Positions 1 through 10,815 of a DNA stretch of 64,000 bases are shown here, in pieces. Every line of letters starts with the position of its first letter. Position 1 is the first letter of the stretch. Position numbers and translations under genes: made by a program. The notes under the pieces are model-generated. The model was not told where the DNA came from. It did not search any database and saw nothing but the letters and a program-made list of their open reading frames with translations. The stretch is from Arthrobacter sp. FW306-07-I (GTDB lineage: Bacteria; Actinomycetota; Actinomycetes; Actinomycetales; Micrococcaceae), in the NCBI RefSeq assembly GCF_021800405.1, contig NZ_CP084550.1, forward strand, positions 3,038,001 to 3,102,000. Reading direction: 5' to 3'.

Positions 1-2
1 CC

Positions 3-59
3 CGCGTGCGCACCACCGTGGTGGAAGCGTTGGAGACGCCGGCGCCGAGGCAACCGTGA
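3..59 (+). CDS. possible C-terminal end of a truncated upstream gene
   Basis: An open frame enters from the left edge and stops with TGA at 57-59; it reads RVRTTVVEALETPAPRQP. Nearly every third codon position is G or C, as in the real genes here, so it may be the last 18 codons of a plus-strand gene. Nothing in it identifies a family. The remaining bases to 174 hold no gene that I can support. Confidence 0.3.
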   Translation, partial: RVRTTVVEALETPAPRQP

Positions 60-174
60 TGCACAGGAACGGGCACGGGGTTGTGCCCATCGAAGGGCCC
101 GTCTCTTCCGGTTTTGGTGGATGAGCATGGTCTTCGCCGTACCCTGCGCGGAGTGCGGGCTTCGACAACCTGCG

Positions 175-2034
175 TCAGACTCCTTCAGGTTCCTCCACGG
201 AAAGCTGGGACTCGAACATGCGGAAATAGCGGCCGCGCAGTGCCACCAGCTCCTTGTGGGTTCCCTGCTCCACGATCTGCCCGTCCTCCAGCATGTACAC
301 CACGTCCGCCTTCTCGATGGTGGCCAGCCGGTGGCTGATGGCGATGATGGTGCTGCTGCGGTCGGCGAAGAGACGCGTAAAGATCCGGTGCTCGGCCAGC
401 GCATCAATGGCGGACGTGGGCTCATCCATGACCATGAAGGATGCGTCCCGGTAGAAGTTCCGGGCCATCGCCAGGCGCTGCCACTGACCGCCGGAAAGGC
501 CGCTCCCCTTCCGGCCGCGGGGGTCTTCCATCCAGTTGCTGACGTGGTTATCCAGGCCGTTGGGCAGCTTGTTGATGAAGTCGAGTGCCTCGGCGTCGGC
601 TGCGGCCCTGCGGATGCGGTCATCATCGCGAGGACTCTCCACATCGCCGAAGTAGATGTTCTCGGCGGCCGTGGCGAACTCGTACTTGAGGAACTCCTGG
701 CTGAGAACCGCCAGGTGCCGGTGCCAGGAGGTGACGTCGACGGCGGCCAGGTCCACGCCGTCGAGCAGGACTTGCCCCGAGTCGGGACGGTAGAGGCCTG
801 CGAGGATGCGGATCAGGGTGGACTTGCCGGCACCGTTTTCCCCCACGATGGCGATGTGCTGGCCCTGGCGGATGGTCAGGCTTATGCCCTTGATCACTTC
901 AATGTCGCTGCCCGTGTACGTGAAGCGGATGTCCTTCAGCTCCACTTCCTTGGGTGCTTGCAGCAGAGGAGGCGCGTGTTCCGAGTGCATGGGCATCGCC
1001 ATGAACAGCTCGTAGTCCTTCAGGTTAGCCAGGTCCTCATCGATGGAGCTCAGGGACGACACCAGGTTGTTCGCCGTGGACAGGGCACGGCTGACGATCT
1101 GCTGAACGTAGAGGAACTGGCCCACCGGGGCGGCGCGGGCAATGATCTGCCCCACCACCCAGATCAGCGAGACCACCTCCGCGCCGTATTGGAGTGCGTC
1201 GGCGGCAAGCTGCTTGGGGATGTAGCGTCGCTGGTAATCCAGGCGCCGCCGCTCGTCCGCGTCGCGGAGCCGGGACCGAAGGCCCATGAGGAAGCCGACA
1301 ATGCCGTAGAGCCGCATCTCGGCGATGTGTTGCGGCCGCAGGAGGTTGGTTTCAATCATGCGCCGCTGACGGCGTGAATCCACCTGCGTGTTCCAGTGCG
1401 CGATCTGCTCCCTGGACAGCTTGAACTGCAGGTACACGCTGGGGACGATCGCCACCAGGACGATGACGGCGATCCACCAGCTGACCAGCAGCAGGGCGCC
1501 GATGGCCAGGATGACCGAGACCAGCTGCGTGAAGATGGCGGCGATGCGGTCCAGGACGCGGGCATAGGAATCGGAGAACCGCTTTGCCCGGTCGTATAGA
1601 TCCACCGTCTCTTTGTCGTCGTAGCGCCAGAACTCGAGAGCGAGGAACCGCTCATACATCTGGTCCCCCACGATGGCGCCAACCTTGAAACTCATCAACT
1701 GCTGGATGTAGCGGTCCACGCTGTTGAAGGCGCCCCAGAACAGCCCCAGCGCGGCCGTGATGATGACGTAGACGACAGCACTTCGGCCTGCTCCGCCGTC
1801 GCCCGCATATGCCGCGGCCAGCGCCGAGGTGGTGAGGGACGCGAAGTAGGTGGTGACCAGCGGCAGCACTGCGGAGATCAGGGAGCCGAGCACCTTCATG
1901 ACCACAGCGCCTGGGGATGCCCGGAAGCTCACTCGGAGGACTTGGGCCACGGCCTTGGCATAGGGGCGCAAGGCAAGCCGCTTTTGCGGATCGCGCTTAG
2001 GAGTCAGCTCCGCCGGATGGCGTGTTGGAGGCAT
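175..2034 (-). CDS. ABC transporter, fused permease and ATP-binding protein
   Basis: A 619-residue half-transporter of the ABC exporter type: an N-terminal transmembrane domain (about residues 35-330) joined to a nucleotide-binding domain. Walker A GENGAGKST lies near residue 398, the signature LSGGQ near 512, Walker B FMVMDEPT follows, and the switch histidine is in AISHRLAT. It probably works as a dimer in the cytoplasmic membrane and exports an unknown substrate; the permease half is too divergent to name it. There is no Shine-Dalgarno. A TAGGCT box lies 6 nt before the ATG, so the transcript is probably leaderless and the start is well fixed. No partner transporter gene is adjacent in the window. 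Confidence 0.9.
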   Translation of the reverse strand: MPPTRHPAELTPKRDPQKRLALRPYAKAVAQVLRVSFRASPGAVVMKVLGSLISAVLPLVTTYFASLTTSALAAAYAGDGGAGRSAVVYVIITAALGLFWGAFNSVDRYIQQLMSFKVGAIVGDQMYERFLALEFWRYDDKETVDLYDRAKRFSDSYARVLDRIAAIFTQLVSVILAIGALLLVSWWIAVIVLVAIVPSVYLQFKLSREQIAHWNTQVDSRRQRRMIETNLLRPQHIAEMRLYGIVGFLMGLRSRLRDADERRRLDYQRRYIPKQLAADALQYGAEVVSLIWVVGQIIARAAPVGQFLYVQQIVSRALSTANNLVSSLSSIDEDLANLKDYELFMAMPMHSEHAPPLLQAPKEVELKDIRFTYTGSDIEVIKGISLTIRQGQHIAIVGENGAGKSTLIRILAGLYRPDSGQVLLDGVDLAAVDVTSWHRHLAVLSQEFLKYEFATAAENIYFGDVESPRDDDRIRRAAADAEALDFINKLPNGLDNHVSNWMEDPRGRKGSGLSGGQWQRLAMARNFYRDASFMVMDEPTSAIDALAEHRIFTRLFADRSSTIIAISHRLATIEKADVVYMLEDGQIVEQGTHKELVALRGRYFRMFESQLSVEEPEGV

Positions 2035-2040
2035 GGAATC

Positions 2041-2046
2041 AGCCTA
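2041..2046 (-). promoter_or_regulatory. -10 box of a leaderless ABC transporter transcript
   Basis: TAGGCT on the minus strand, followed by six bases and then the ATG at 2034. There is no purine-rich ribosome site, so transcription probably starts at the start codon. Confidence 0.45.
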
Positions 2047-2075
2047 GTGCTGGGAGTGCTCGAACAGGCCTGGAG

Positions 2076-3674
2076 TCATCCGGTGGAATGGAGACAGCGC
2101 CGCAAGGCGTCCTCTCCCGGGGACCAATCCAGGTAATGGAAGTCCGGGCGATGGCCACCCACCCGCAGCAATTCCCCATTAAGATTTACCCCGGTTTTAG
2201 GCTCGAATGTCCCGCCCGGAACATCTGTCCTGCCCTGCGCATGAATCTCTACTGGCCAGTGTGTGGGTTCTGGGTGGGGGTGTTCGGGTTTGTAGTGGCG
2301 GCCGGTGGGTGAGGTCCAGCCTGGTGATCTGTCTTCTGTTGCCGGCTCTGGTGTCCATTGGGTGTGGTGTTTGAGCCGGTGGTGTTTCGGGCAGAGTTGT
2401 GCCAGGTTGCTGGCCCCGGTGGTTCCGCCACATTCCCAGGCTTGCAAATGGTCGGTGTCGTTGTCCGGGGTGCGGTTGGTGCAGCCGGGGAAGGTGCATT
2501 TGCCGTCGCGCATCCTGATCCAGCGTTTGATGGTTTCGGTGAGCCGGTAGTTCTTCCGGCCGATCTCCAAGGGTGCCCCGTCCCTCGGGTCAACCAGGAC
2601 GCGGTAGAAGGAGTCCGCGCCGTCGGCGACGAGTTTGCGGGCGGTGGATGCCGGGATGGGTCCGAGCCCGTCGAGCATGGCGGGTTCCTCCGTGAGTCCG
2701 AGCAGGGAGAGCACCGGCACCGTGACCAGGACGTCGGCCCGCGGGGTGGGGACCTTGCCGGGTTCGCTCGCTGATCCAAGGAGCAGGGATGCTGCGATGG
2801 CGGGGCGGAGTTGGGTGATGGTGCGTGGTTCGTTTGGGCCTTGGAGGCCGCGGGCGGTGGCGGTGGTGCGGTTCCAGATGGCGCAGGCGGTGTCGCCGGG
2901 GAGGTAGAGCGAGACCCAGGCCATCCCGTCCCGGTCCGGGGTGTATTCCATCCGCCGGTCCGCCACCCCTTTGGCGTGGCGTTTCTGCAGTGTCTCGGGG
3001 TGGTGGCGTTCGCGCCAGGCGCGGACTTTGGCCCGGAACCGGGAGGGGACGAGTTCGCCAGGGGCTGCGCCGCGGGCGGGGTGGGGTGCGTCGGGGTCGA
3101 AGAAGTGGGCCACCAGCGCGGCAGCGCCGGCCGGATCGAGGCCCTCGGTTTCGTCCGCGACGATGCGGGCGTGCTGCCAGGACATGGCGCCGGTGGCCAG
3201 GGCCTGGAACACCGGTGGGAGGGAGCAGATTTTCCGGGACTGTTCCACCAGGGCACCGGCAGCGGCGGAGCTGACGGTCAGGACCCCGGCGATCTCCTCC
3301 ACCACGGACATCTCGGCGTAGGTGCGGTCCTGAATGGACGCGTCGGGCGGGGTCATGGCCTGCTGGAACCCCACGGCCTCGGCGGCATCCCGCGCCTTCA
3401 TCGCGGCAAGCTGCGCCTCCAACCGGGCCGTCAGTTCCAGCCGCTCCAGCCGGATCTCGTACCGCCGCTGCAGCACATCGACACCCGGACCAATAACAAC
3501 GCCGGAACCGAGAGCAGCGCCCGAACCAACAGCAACCCCGGAAGTCAGGAAAGCATCCTCCCGGTCCAGCGCACCAAGGGCAGTGAGCGCACCAAGGGCA
3601 GTGAGCGCATCAAGGGCGGCCACAGAGGCTTGAACACCCTGCACACCTGCCCCCACACCGCTGCCGATTCCCAT
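2076..3674 (-). CDS. DUF222 domain protein with C-terminal HNH nuclease motif
   Basis: About 532 residues. The central part resembles the DUF222 family, and the C-terminal part has an HNH signature: CTFPGC, then TDHLQAW, then LCPKHHRLKHH (about residues 395-445). Such proteins are abundant and multicopy in Actinobacteria. An endonuclease role is inferred from the HNH residues, and no biological role is established. The frame is open to a TTG at 3734, but that start would lie inside the guaB terminator stem, so I chose the ATG at 3674. The N-terminal region is low in complexity (Gly, Ala, Val rich) and contains an 18-bp tandem repeat giving TALGAL repeats. No Shine-Dalgarno is evident, so the start stays uncertain. 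Confidence 0.8.
   Translation of the reverse strand: MGIGSGVGAGVQGVQASVAALDALTALGALTALGALDREDAFLTSGVAVGSGAALGSGVVIGPGVDVLQRRYEIRLERLELTARLEAQLAAMKARDAAEAVGFQQAMTPPDASIQDRTYAEMSVVEEIAGVLTVSSAAAGALVEQSRKICSLPPVFQALATGAMSWQHARIVADETEGLDPAGAAALVAHFFDPDAPHPARGAAPGELVPSRFRAKVRAWRERHHPETLQKRHAKGVADRRMEYTPDRDGMAWVSLYLPGDTACAIWNRTTATARGLQGPNEPRTITQLRPAIAASLLLGSASEPGKVPTPRADVLVTVPVLSLLGLTEEPAMLDGLGPIPASTARKLVADGADSFYRVLVDPRDGAPLEIGRKNYRLTETIKRWIRMRDGKCTFPGCTNRTPDNDTDHLQAWECGGTTGASNLAQLCPKHHRLKHHTQWTPEPATEDRSPGWTSPTGRHYKPEHPHPEPTHWPVEIHAQGRTDVPGGTFEPKTGVNLNGELLRVGGHRPDFHYLDWSPGEDALRRCLHSTG
3571..3617. repeat. 18-bp tandem repeat inside the DUF222 gene
   Basis: The unit GCACCAAGGGCAGTGAGC occurs at 3571-3588 and 3589-3606, followed by a partial third copy with one change. 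It is in frame and encodes repeated Ala-Leu-Thr-Ala-Leu-Gly, so copy-number changes would alter protein length without a frameshift. Confidence 0.85.
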
Positions 3675-3729
3675 AGAAGAATCATCCAACGAGGGTCTGA
3701 CATTCTGTTTTGCAGCTGTCTCAGGCCAA

Positions 3730-3767
3730 AACAAAAGGAGGCAGGGTCACCTCTGCCTCCTTTTGTT
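3730..3767 (-). terminator. rho-independent terminator of guaB
   Basis: A perfect 15-bp stem (AACAAAAGGAGGCAG with its complement) and an 8-nt loop. On the minus strand the stem ends in a T-rich run (TTTTGTTTT). It lies 33 bases beyond the guaB stop and just upstream of the DUF222 gene. Confidence 0.85.
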
Positions 3768-3800
3768 CATGCACGCTCAGCGGAAACGTGCCGCCGCAGC

Positions 3801-5459
<1,659 letters not shown>

Positions 5460-5558
5460 TTAGAACCTCGGCGCCGATCCCCCTATTCCGCGCGGCCAAT
5501 GTGAGCAACCGCACGGCCCCCCACCCGCTCGCCGCTCAGGCCAAGCCCAAGGAGTGGG

Positions 5559-7646
5559 TCAGTTCCAGCCGGAGGCGGCGAGCAGGCGCTGCTCGAACAT
5601 GGGGATCATGGTCTCCACATAGGTCCGGGTCAGGTGGTTGTCATCCTTGTAGACGTAGACGTTTCCCACCACCGCCGGGCAGACCCCGCGGGCGCAAATG
5701 AAGTCGCTCATGTCCATCAGGTGCAGCCCGGGCAGCTTGCCGCGGTAGTTCTCGAGGGGGGACGGCTCCACCAGGGACTCGGCGAGCGCCGGGTTGCAGG
5801 CCGGCGCAGCGGCACCGTGACGCTGGGCGCACTGCGGCATATTGAACGTGAACCGGGGGTTGTCCCGGATTCCCACCACCTCGATACCCGCATGGGCAAA
5901 TGGCTGCACGCCTTCGAGGTATCCCGGCACCTCGGTTTCGAAGGGAGCCTCCTCGTGGGTCAGCGAAGCCACCGTGAACACAGCATCGGGCCTGTGCTCC
6001 AGGACGTAGGCGGAACTGGCGCGGTTGTAGGCGTTGCACTGTGCGCTACGCGTTTCCGAGTCGGCGCCGAACCGGCAGGCCGGCATCAGCAGTGTCACCA
6101 GTTCCCAGCCGCGGGCAGCAGCAACCGGGGCCAGCGCGGCGAGGTACTGCTGGGCATGGGAGTCGCCCAGCACCACGATGCGCTTGGAGGAAGGTTCCTC
6201 CGGCAGCTCCTGCCGGCAGCCCTCCAATATCGGGTCGCTGGTGGCATTGGCGCCAGTGCAGGGCGAGTCGATGCCGGCCCAGTCGTTGTCCAGCGCGGTG
6301 GGCCCGGGGATGGTCCGGGCCCTGGGGGCGGGAGTGTTTTCGTTCTCCGGGGTGAGTGCCAGCGCCCCTGGCGTCAGCTCCCTCGGTTGTGCCGCCGTCG
6401 CGCTTTCCTCCGCAGTGAGCGATGTCTGCCAGACGGCGACGGGCCCCGCCAGCACGGCACCACAGGCAACAATGACGACGGCGGTGCGCCAGGCGCGCAG
6501 CTTGGGCCAGTGCCAGTCGCGCAAGGGCTTTTCGACAAAGCGCGTGGTCAGGACGGCGAGCACGATGGAGGCAGCGACGATGCCAAGGCCCTGTTTGAGG
6601 TTGGGCGCTTCCACCCCGGTAGCCGCAAGGGCCAGCACCAGGAGGGGCCAGTGCCACAGGTACAGGGCGTAGGAATTATCGCCCAGGGCGACGGCGGGCC
6701 GGCTGCTGAGGAGGCGGCCCACCCCGAACCGGCTGCCGGTCTGCGCCGCCACGATGATGGCGGCCGCCGACAACGTTGGCCACAGTGCCGCATACCCGGG
6801 GAAGGAACGGTCAACGGTCAGGACCAGCCCGCACGAAACCATGCCTGCCAGTCCGGCCCAGCCCAGCACCACCCGGAGCCTGCGGCCGGGCTTCAGGTAG
6901 GGCAGCACCAGGGCCAGCAATGACCCCAGCGCAAACTCCCAAAGCCGGGCGCGCGTGTCGAAGTAGGCGTAGGCCTGGCTGGTGGCGGTCTGTTCCACGG
7001 AATAGGCCAGGGACAGCACGAACACCGTCCCAAACACGACGGCGAGCAGCCCGCGGTAAGTCAGTCGGCCCAGGCGGGGTATCCGGCGCAGCCGGGACAG
7101 CGCAATCGCCGTGGCAGCGAAGATCAGTGGCCACAGGATGAAGACCTGCCCCTGGATGGACAGCGACCAGAAGTGCTGCAGTGGGCTGGCGCCCGCATGG
7201 TCCTGCGCGTAGTAGTCCACGGCGGCATCCGCCAGCAGCCAGTTCTGCCGGTAAAGCAGGGACGCCCACGCCTGGTCGAGCACCTCCGGCCACCGCCCCT
7301 GCGGCAGGATCAGCCAGGTTCCGGCCAGCACCCCCAGGATCACCACGACGACGGCGGGCAACAGGCGCTTGAACAGGTGCAGCCAGTGCGCCAGGAGCTG
7401 GAAGGGCTTGCCTGACTCCGCCTTGCGGACGAAGGAGAGGGTGAGCAGGAATGCAGAAATCAACAGGAAAATGTCCACACCGCCGGACACGCGGCCCAGC
7501 CAGACGTGGTAGGCCACCACCATCAGGACAGCCAGGGCGCGCAGGCCCTGGACCTCGGGGCGGAAGGAGGGCTTCCGGGGCTTCGAAGGCGCGGGGCCTG
7601 CTGACGTGGCTTTGGTGTCTGGTGCTGCCTGCGGCCTCCGCGGCAT
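5559..7646 (-). CDS. OatA-like acyltransferase with SGNH domain (copy 1)
   Basis: A 695-residue membrane protein. The N-terminal half is an acyltransferase-3 domain (RPEVQGLRALAVLMVVAYH, about ten hydrophobic segments, residues 35-400). The C-terminal half is an extracytoplasmic SGNH hydrolase-like domain with GDSHAQQ near residue 492 and DDNHLT near 669, the expected Ser and Asp/His residues. Family members O-acetylate peptidoglycan or other surface glycans; the acceptor cannot be read from sequence. The start ATG at 7646 shares its A with the TGA of the upstream paralogue (TGATG), so translation is probably coupled. An in-frame ATG at 7658 is a close alternative. Confidence 0.88.
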   Translation of the reverse strand: MPRRPQAAPDTKATSAGPAPSKPRKPSFRPEVQGLRALAVLMVVAYHVWLGRVSGGVDIFLLISAFLLTLSFVRKAESGKPFQLLAHWLHLFKRLLPAVVVVILGVLAGTWLILPQGRWPEVLDQAWASLLYRQNWLLADAAVDYYAQDHAGASPLQHFWSLSIQGQVFILWPLIFAATAIALSRLRRIPRLGRLTYRGLLAVVFGTVFVLSLAYSVEQTATSQAYAYFDTRARLWEFALGSLLALVLPYLKPGRRLRVVLGWAGLAGMVSCGLVLTVDRSFPGYAALWPTLSAAAIIVAAQTGSRFGVGRLLSSRPAVALGDNSYALYLWHWPLLVLALAATGVEAPNLKQGLGIVAASIVLAVLTTRFVEKPLRDWHWPKLRAWRTAVVIVACGAVLAGPVAVWQTSLTAEESATAAQPRELTPGALALTPENENTPAPRARTIPGPTALDNDWAGIDSPCTGANATSDPILEGCRQELPEEPSSKRIVVLGDSHAQQYLAALAPVAAARGWELVTLLMPACRFGADSETRSAQCNAYNRASSAYVLEHRPDAVFTVASLTHEEAPFETEVPGYLEGVQPFAHAGIEVVGIRDNPRFTFNMPQCAQRHGAAAPACNPALAESLVEPSPLENYRGKLPGLHLMDMSDFICARGVCPAVVGNVYVYKDDNHLTRTYVETMIPMFEQRLLAASGWN

Positions 7647-9715
7647 CAGACCGCCCATCCCGCCGCCGTCTGCAGCCGCTTGGCAAACTCGTCCGCCATG
7701 CTTTCCGCGTATTCCGCGCTCAGGTGGTTGTCGTCCAGATACACATACACGTTGCCCACCACAGCAGGGCACTCCGTCGGCGTGCAGATCCTGTCTGTCA
7801 GGTCCACCAGGGACAAGCCGGGCAGACGCGCCATGTCCAGGGTGTCGAAGGGACTGGCCGCCGGAAAATTGTCCCCGATCGCCGGGCGGCAGCCCTGGGC
7901 CTCGGCACCTTCCCGAACCACGCATTCAGCCATGTTGAAGGAAAAACGGGGATTGTCCCGGACGGCAGCTACCTGGATCCCCTGGTCCAGCCACCCGGAG
8001 ACCATCTCCTCGAACCCCGGTGTCAGGGCCTCGGCAGGAGTCGAGGGCGCCGCCGCAGTCCCCACCACGATGATGGCATCAGGCTTTTGCCGGGTGATTT
8101 CCTTCTGCACGTCCGCGTTGAAGGCGTCGCAGTCCTCGCTTCCTCCGAGCCCGGCCGGCGTGGCCTTGCAGGCACCCTTGAGGATGGAATACAGCAGCCA
8201 GTTCTTTTGGGCTGCCAGCGGTTTGACGGCACCGGTCCACTGCTGCGCATGGCTGTCACCGAGCACCAGGACACGCTTGGAAGGCTCACCGGACGGACGC
8301 TGTTCGAAACACGATCCCTTCAACAGACGGCTGTCCGGGGCGATCTCCTCCGTGCACGGCCCATCCAGGGATACCCAGTTCTTGGTGAGGTCCGCGGCCA
8401 ACGGGAGGAGGGAAGCATCCGGGGCCGGCGTTGCGGCCGTGTAAGCGGGGTCAAGGACGCGGGACCCGGGGTTGTTGGCGATCTTTTGCGCTTCCACCGC
8501 ACGGCGTTCCAACTCAAGCTGGAAACTCCAGCCGGACAGGGGCACCGCCGCCACAGCCACGGCCAGCATGATGGCAAGGGCGGCCCTGCGCTTCCGGACT
8601 TCCGGCCATTTCCATTCACGCCAGGGCTTTTCGATGCAGCGCGTGGTCAGGTAGGCGAGCGCCAGGGCCACCAGGATGATGACGGAACCGGAGAGCCAGC
8701 CGGCGTGGTCCTTGCCGCTCCAGGCGAGAGCGAGGACCAGGAGCGGCCAGTGCCACAGGTACAGGGCGTAGGAGATGTCGCCGAGCTTGACCAGCGGCTT
8801 AGCAGAGAGGAAGCGGTCTATCCCTGCGGCGCTCTCCGTCTGGCCCGCGACGATGACCATGGCCGCGGCGACGGTGGGCCACAGCGCGGCAATACCGGGG
8901 AAAGCCCCCTGCACGTCCAGGACAATGCCGCACGCCAGCATGGCCAGAACCCCCACCCAGCCCATGATGACGCGGGTCCGGCGCCGGAAGCGCAGGCCGG
9001 GGAGGATCAAGGCCACGAGCGTGCCCAAGGCGAATTCCCACAGCCGGGCGCCGGTATCGAAGTAAGCCTGCACCTGGTTGATGGCGGTGAAGATGATGGA
9101 GTAGCCCAGCGAACCGAGGAAGATGGCGAAGAAGATGTAGGCAAGCAGGGGGCGGTAGGACAACCGGTAGCGCCGTGCCGTCCAGCCGGCCAGCGCGAAG
9201 ATCAGGGGCCACAGGATGAAGACCTGTCCCTGGATGGACAGCGACCAAAAGTGCTGGAAGGGGCTGGCCAGGCTGTGGTCGTTGGCGTAGTAATCTACCG
9301 CCTGCTGCTGCAGCAGGCGGTTCTCCGAATAGGACAGGGAGGCCCAGCCTTGCGCGATGAGGTCCAGCCACCGGGTGGGTGGAAGGACCAGGGCGGACAC
9401 GGCCAGGGTTGCCACGATAACGGTGACAGCTGCCGGGAGGAGCCGCCGGAACAGGTGGAGCCAGTGTTTTGCGAGGGCGAAGGGCTGCTTCCGGTCATGG
9501 CGTCCAAGGAATTGGAGCGTCATCAGGAAGGCGGAAATAAAGAGGAAGACATCCACCCCACCGGAGACGCGCCCGAACCAGACGTGGTAAGTCACCACCA
9601 TGAGGACAGCCAGTGACCGCAGGCCCTGGATCTCCGGCCGGAAAGACGGCTTCCGCTGTTTTGTGGCGACACTGGGCCTGGGTTCCGGTGCCTTCGGGGT
9701 TTCCGTTATCGACAC
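7646..9715 (-). CDS. OatA-like acyltransferase with SGNH domain (copy 2)
   Basis: A 689-residue paralogue of the following gene with the same architecture: acyltransferase-3 membrane domain (RPEIQGLRSLAVLMVVTYH, then hydrophobic segments) and a C-terminal SGNH domain with GDSHAQQ near residue 484 and DDNHLS near 662. The GTG start at 9715 has an AGAGG site 5 nt upstream. It is the first gene of a two-gene operon made by tandem duplication, and the stop overlaps the next start by one base. The likely role is acetylation or other acylation of a cell-envelope glycan outside the membrane. Retention of both copies suggests different acceptors or positions (inference). Confidence 0.88.
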   Translation of the reverse strand: MSITETPKAPEPRPSVATKQRKPSFRPEIQGLRSLAVLMVVTYHVWFGRVSGGVDVFLFISAFLMTLQFLGRHDRKQPFALAKHWLHLFRRLLPAAVTVIVATLAVSALVLPPTRWLDLIAQGWASLSYSENRLLQQQAVDYYANDHSLASPFQHFWSLSIQGQVFILWPLIFALAGWTARRYRLSYRPLLAYIFFAIFLGSLGYSIIFTAINQVQAYFDTGARLWEFALGTLVALILPGLRFRRRTRVIMGWVGVLAMLACGIVLDVQGAFPGIAALWPTVAAAMVIVAGQTESAAGIDRFLSAKPLVKLGDISYALYLWHWPLLVLALAWSGKDHAGWLSGSVIILVALALAYLTTRCIEKPWREWKWPEVRKRRAALAIMLAVAVAAVPLSGWSFQLELERRAVEAQKIANNPGSRVLDPAYTAATPAPDASLLPLAADLTKNWVSLDGPCTEEIAPDSRLLKGSCFEQRPSGEPSKRVLVLGDSHAQQWTGAVKPLAAQKNWLLYSILKGACKATPAGLGGSEDCDAFNADVQKEITRQKPDAIIVVGTAAAPSTPAEALTPGFEEMVSGWLDQGIQVAAVRDNPRFSFNMAECVVREGAEAQGCRPAIGDNFPAASPFDTLDMARLPGLSLVDLTDRICTPTECPAVVGNVYVYLDDNHLSAEYAESMADEFAKRLQTAAGWAV

Positions 9716-9831
9716 AAGAACCTCTCAAAATCCCGCCAGCCAAAGCAGCAAGCCTAGCCAACGCCGTCTTTAACAGCTAATCAACGCGGCCGTCCGGACT
9801 ATGCTGGCCACAACCGGCGAAGGGAGCGGGC

Positions 9832-10800
9832 ATGGTTGTCCAATTGCGGATCTGTGTGCCCGGGGAGCTGTCCGAGGTAACGGTACAGACCTGCCGCGAC
9901 CAGCGGGGTGTGGCAGAAGTCATGGTGGCCAAGGGGGCGGCCGTGGTGCCTCCGGGCGACGTGATCGAGGTTTTCATCGCCCGGGAGTCCGTGGAGGAAC
10001 TGCTCGAAAAGCTGGACATCCTGAAGATCCAGGAGGCGGGCTCGATTGCCATGTCGACGCCGGAATTCGTCCTCTCGAGAAAGGCGGACCAGGCAGAGCG
10101 GTCCGCCCCGGGGGACGGCGCGGACGCGGTGATCTGGGACGATGTGACCCGGCAAACCGGGGAGGATTCCAGGCTGACGTGGAACTTCCTCGCTTTCCTG
10201 GTCCTGGCCACACAGCTCGCAGGAATTGGAATTGTGACCGATTCCCCGATTGCCATTGTCGGCGCCATGGCGGTGGGCCCCGAGTTCGGGCCGCTGGCCG
10301 CCCTGGCCGTGTCGCTGGCCACCCGGCAGTGGAAGCTTGGCCGGCGCGCCGCCGTCGCGTTGGGTGTCGGGTTCCCCGTTGCCATGCTGCTGGCAGCACT
10401 CACTGCGTGGCTTTCGGTGCCGCTGGGGCTGTTCCCGCGCGATGCCCTGGACAAGGGGTCGGCCGTCGAATTCATCTACCACCCCGGGCCGTATTCACTG
10501 ATTGTCGCGGTGCTGGCCGGGATCGCGGGCATGCTGTCCATCATCGGCCGGCGTTCCGCCGCGCTGATCGGCGTCTTCATCTCCGTGACCACCGTGCCGG
10601 CGGCCGGGTATGTAGCGGTGGCTTTGGTGTTGGGCGAATACCAAAAGGCGGCGGGCTCTGCCCTGCAGCTGCTGCTCAACCTCGTGGGCATCGTGGTGGC
10701 AGCCTTGGCAGTTCTGCTCTTTTACCGGGTGGTCGCCAGGCGCCTGCCGGATGGGGCGGCGCGGAGGCTGCAGCGCCAGCGAAGCGGAGCGCGCCGCTAG
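9832..10800 (+). CDS. DUF389 family membrane protein
   Basis: 322 residues. A soluble N-terminal alpha/beta part (about 1-105) precedes six or so hydrophobic segments. The first membrane segments contain TDSPIAIVGAMAVGPEFGPLAALAVSLA, which matches the small-residue-rich core of DUF389 proteins. No biochemical function is established for the family. The ATG at 9832 has GAAGGGAGCGGGC immediately before it. The gene is divergent from the acyltransferase operon and convergent with ligB, with only 15 bases between the two stops. Confidence 0.8.
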   Translation: MVVQLRICVPGELSEVTVQTCRDQRGVAEVMVAKGAAVVPPGDVIEVFIARESVEELLEKLDILKIQEAGSIAMSTPEFVLSRKADQAERSAPGDGADAVIWDDVTRQTGEDSRLTWNFLAFLVLATQLAGIGIVTDSPIAIVGAMAVGPEFGPLAALAVSLATRQWKLGRRAAVALGVGFPVAMLLAALTAWLSVPLGLFPRDALDKGSAVEFIYHPGPYSLIVAVLAGIAGMLSIIGRRSAALIGVFISVTTVPAAGYVAVALVLGEYQKAAGSALQLLLNLVGIVVAALAVLLFYRVVARRLPDGAARRLQRQRSGARR

Positions 10801-10815
10801 CCGCCGAGCTCTCCC

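Noticed and set aside
7451..9616. A 721-codon plus-strand open frame
   Set aside because: Antisense shadow of the acyltransferase gene at 7646-9715, with low-complexity Gln/Gly/Arg-rich translation.
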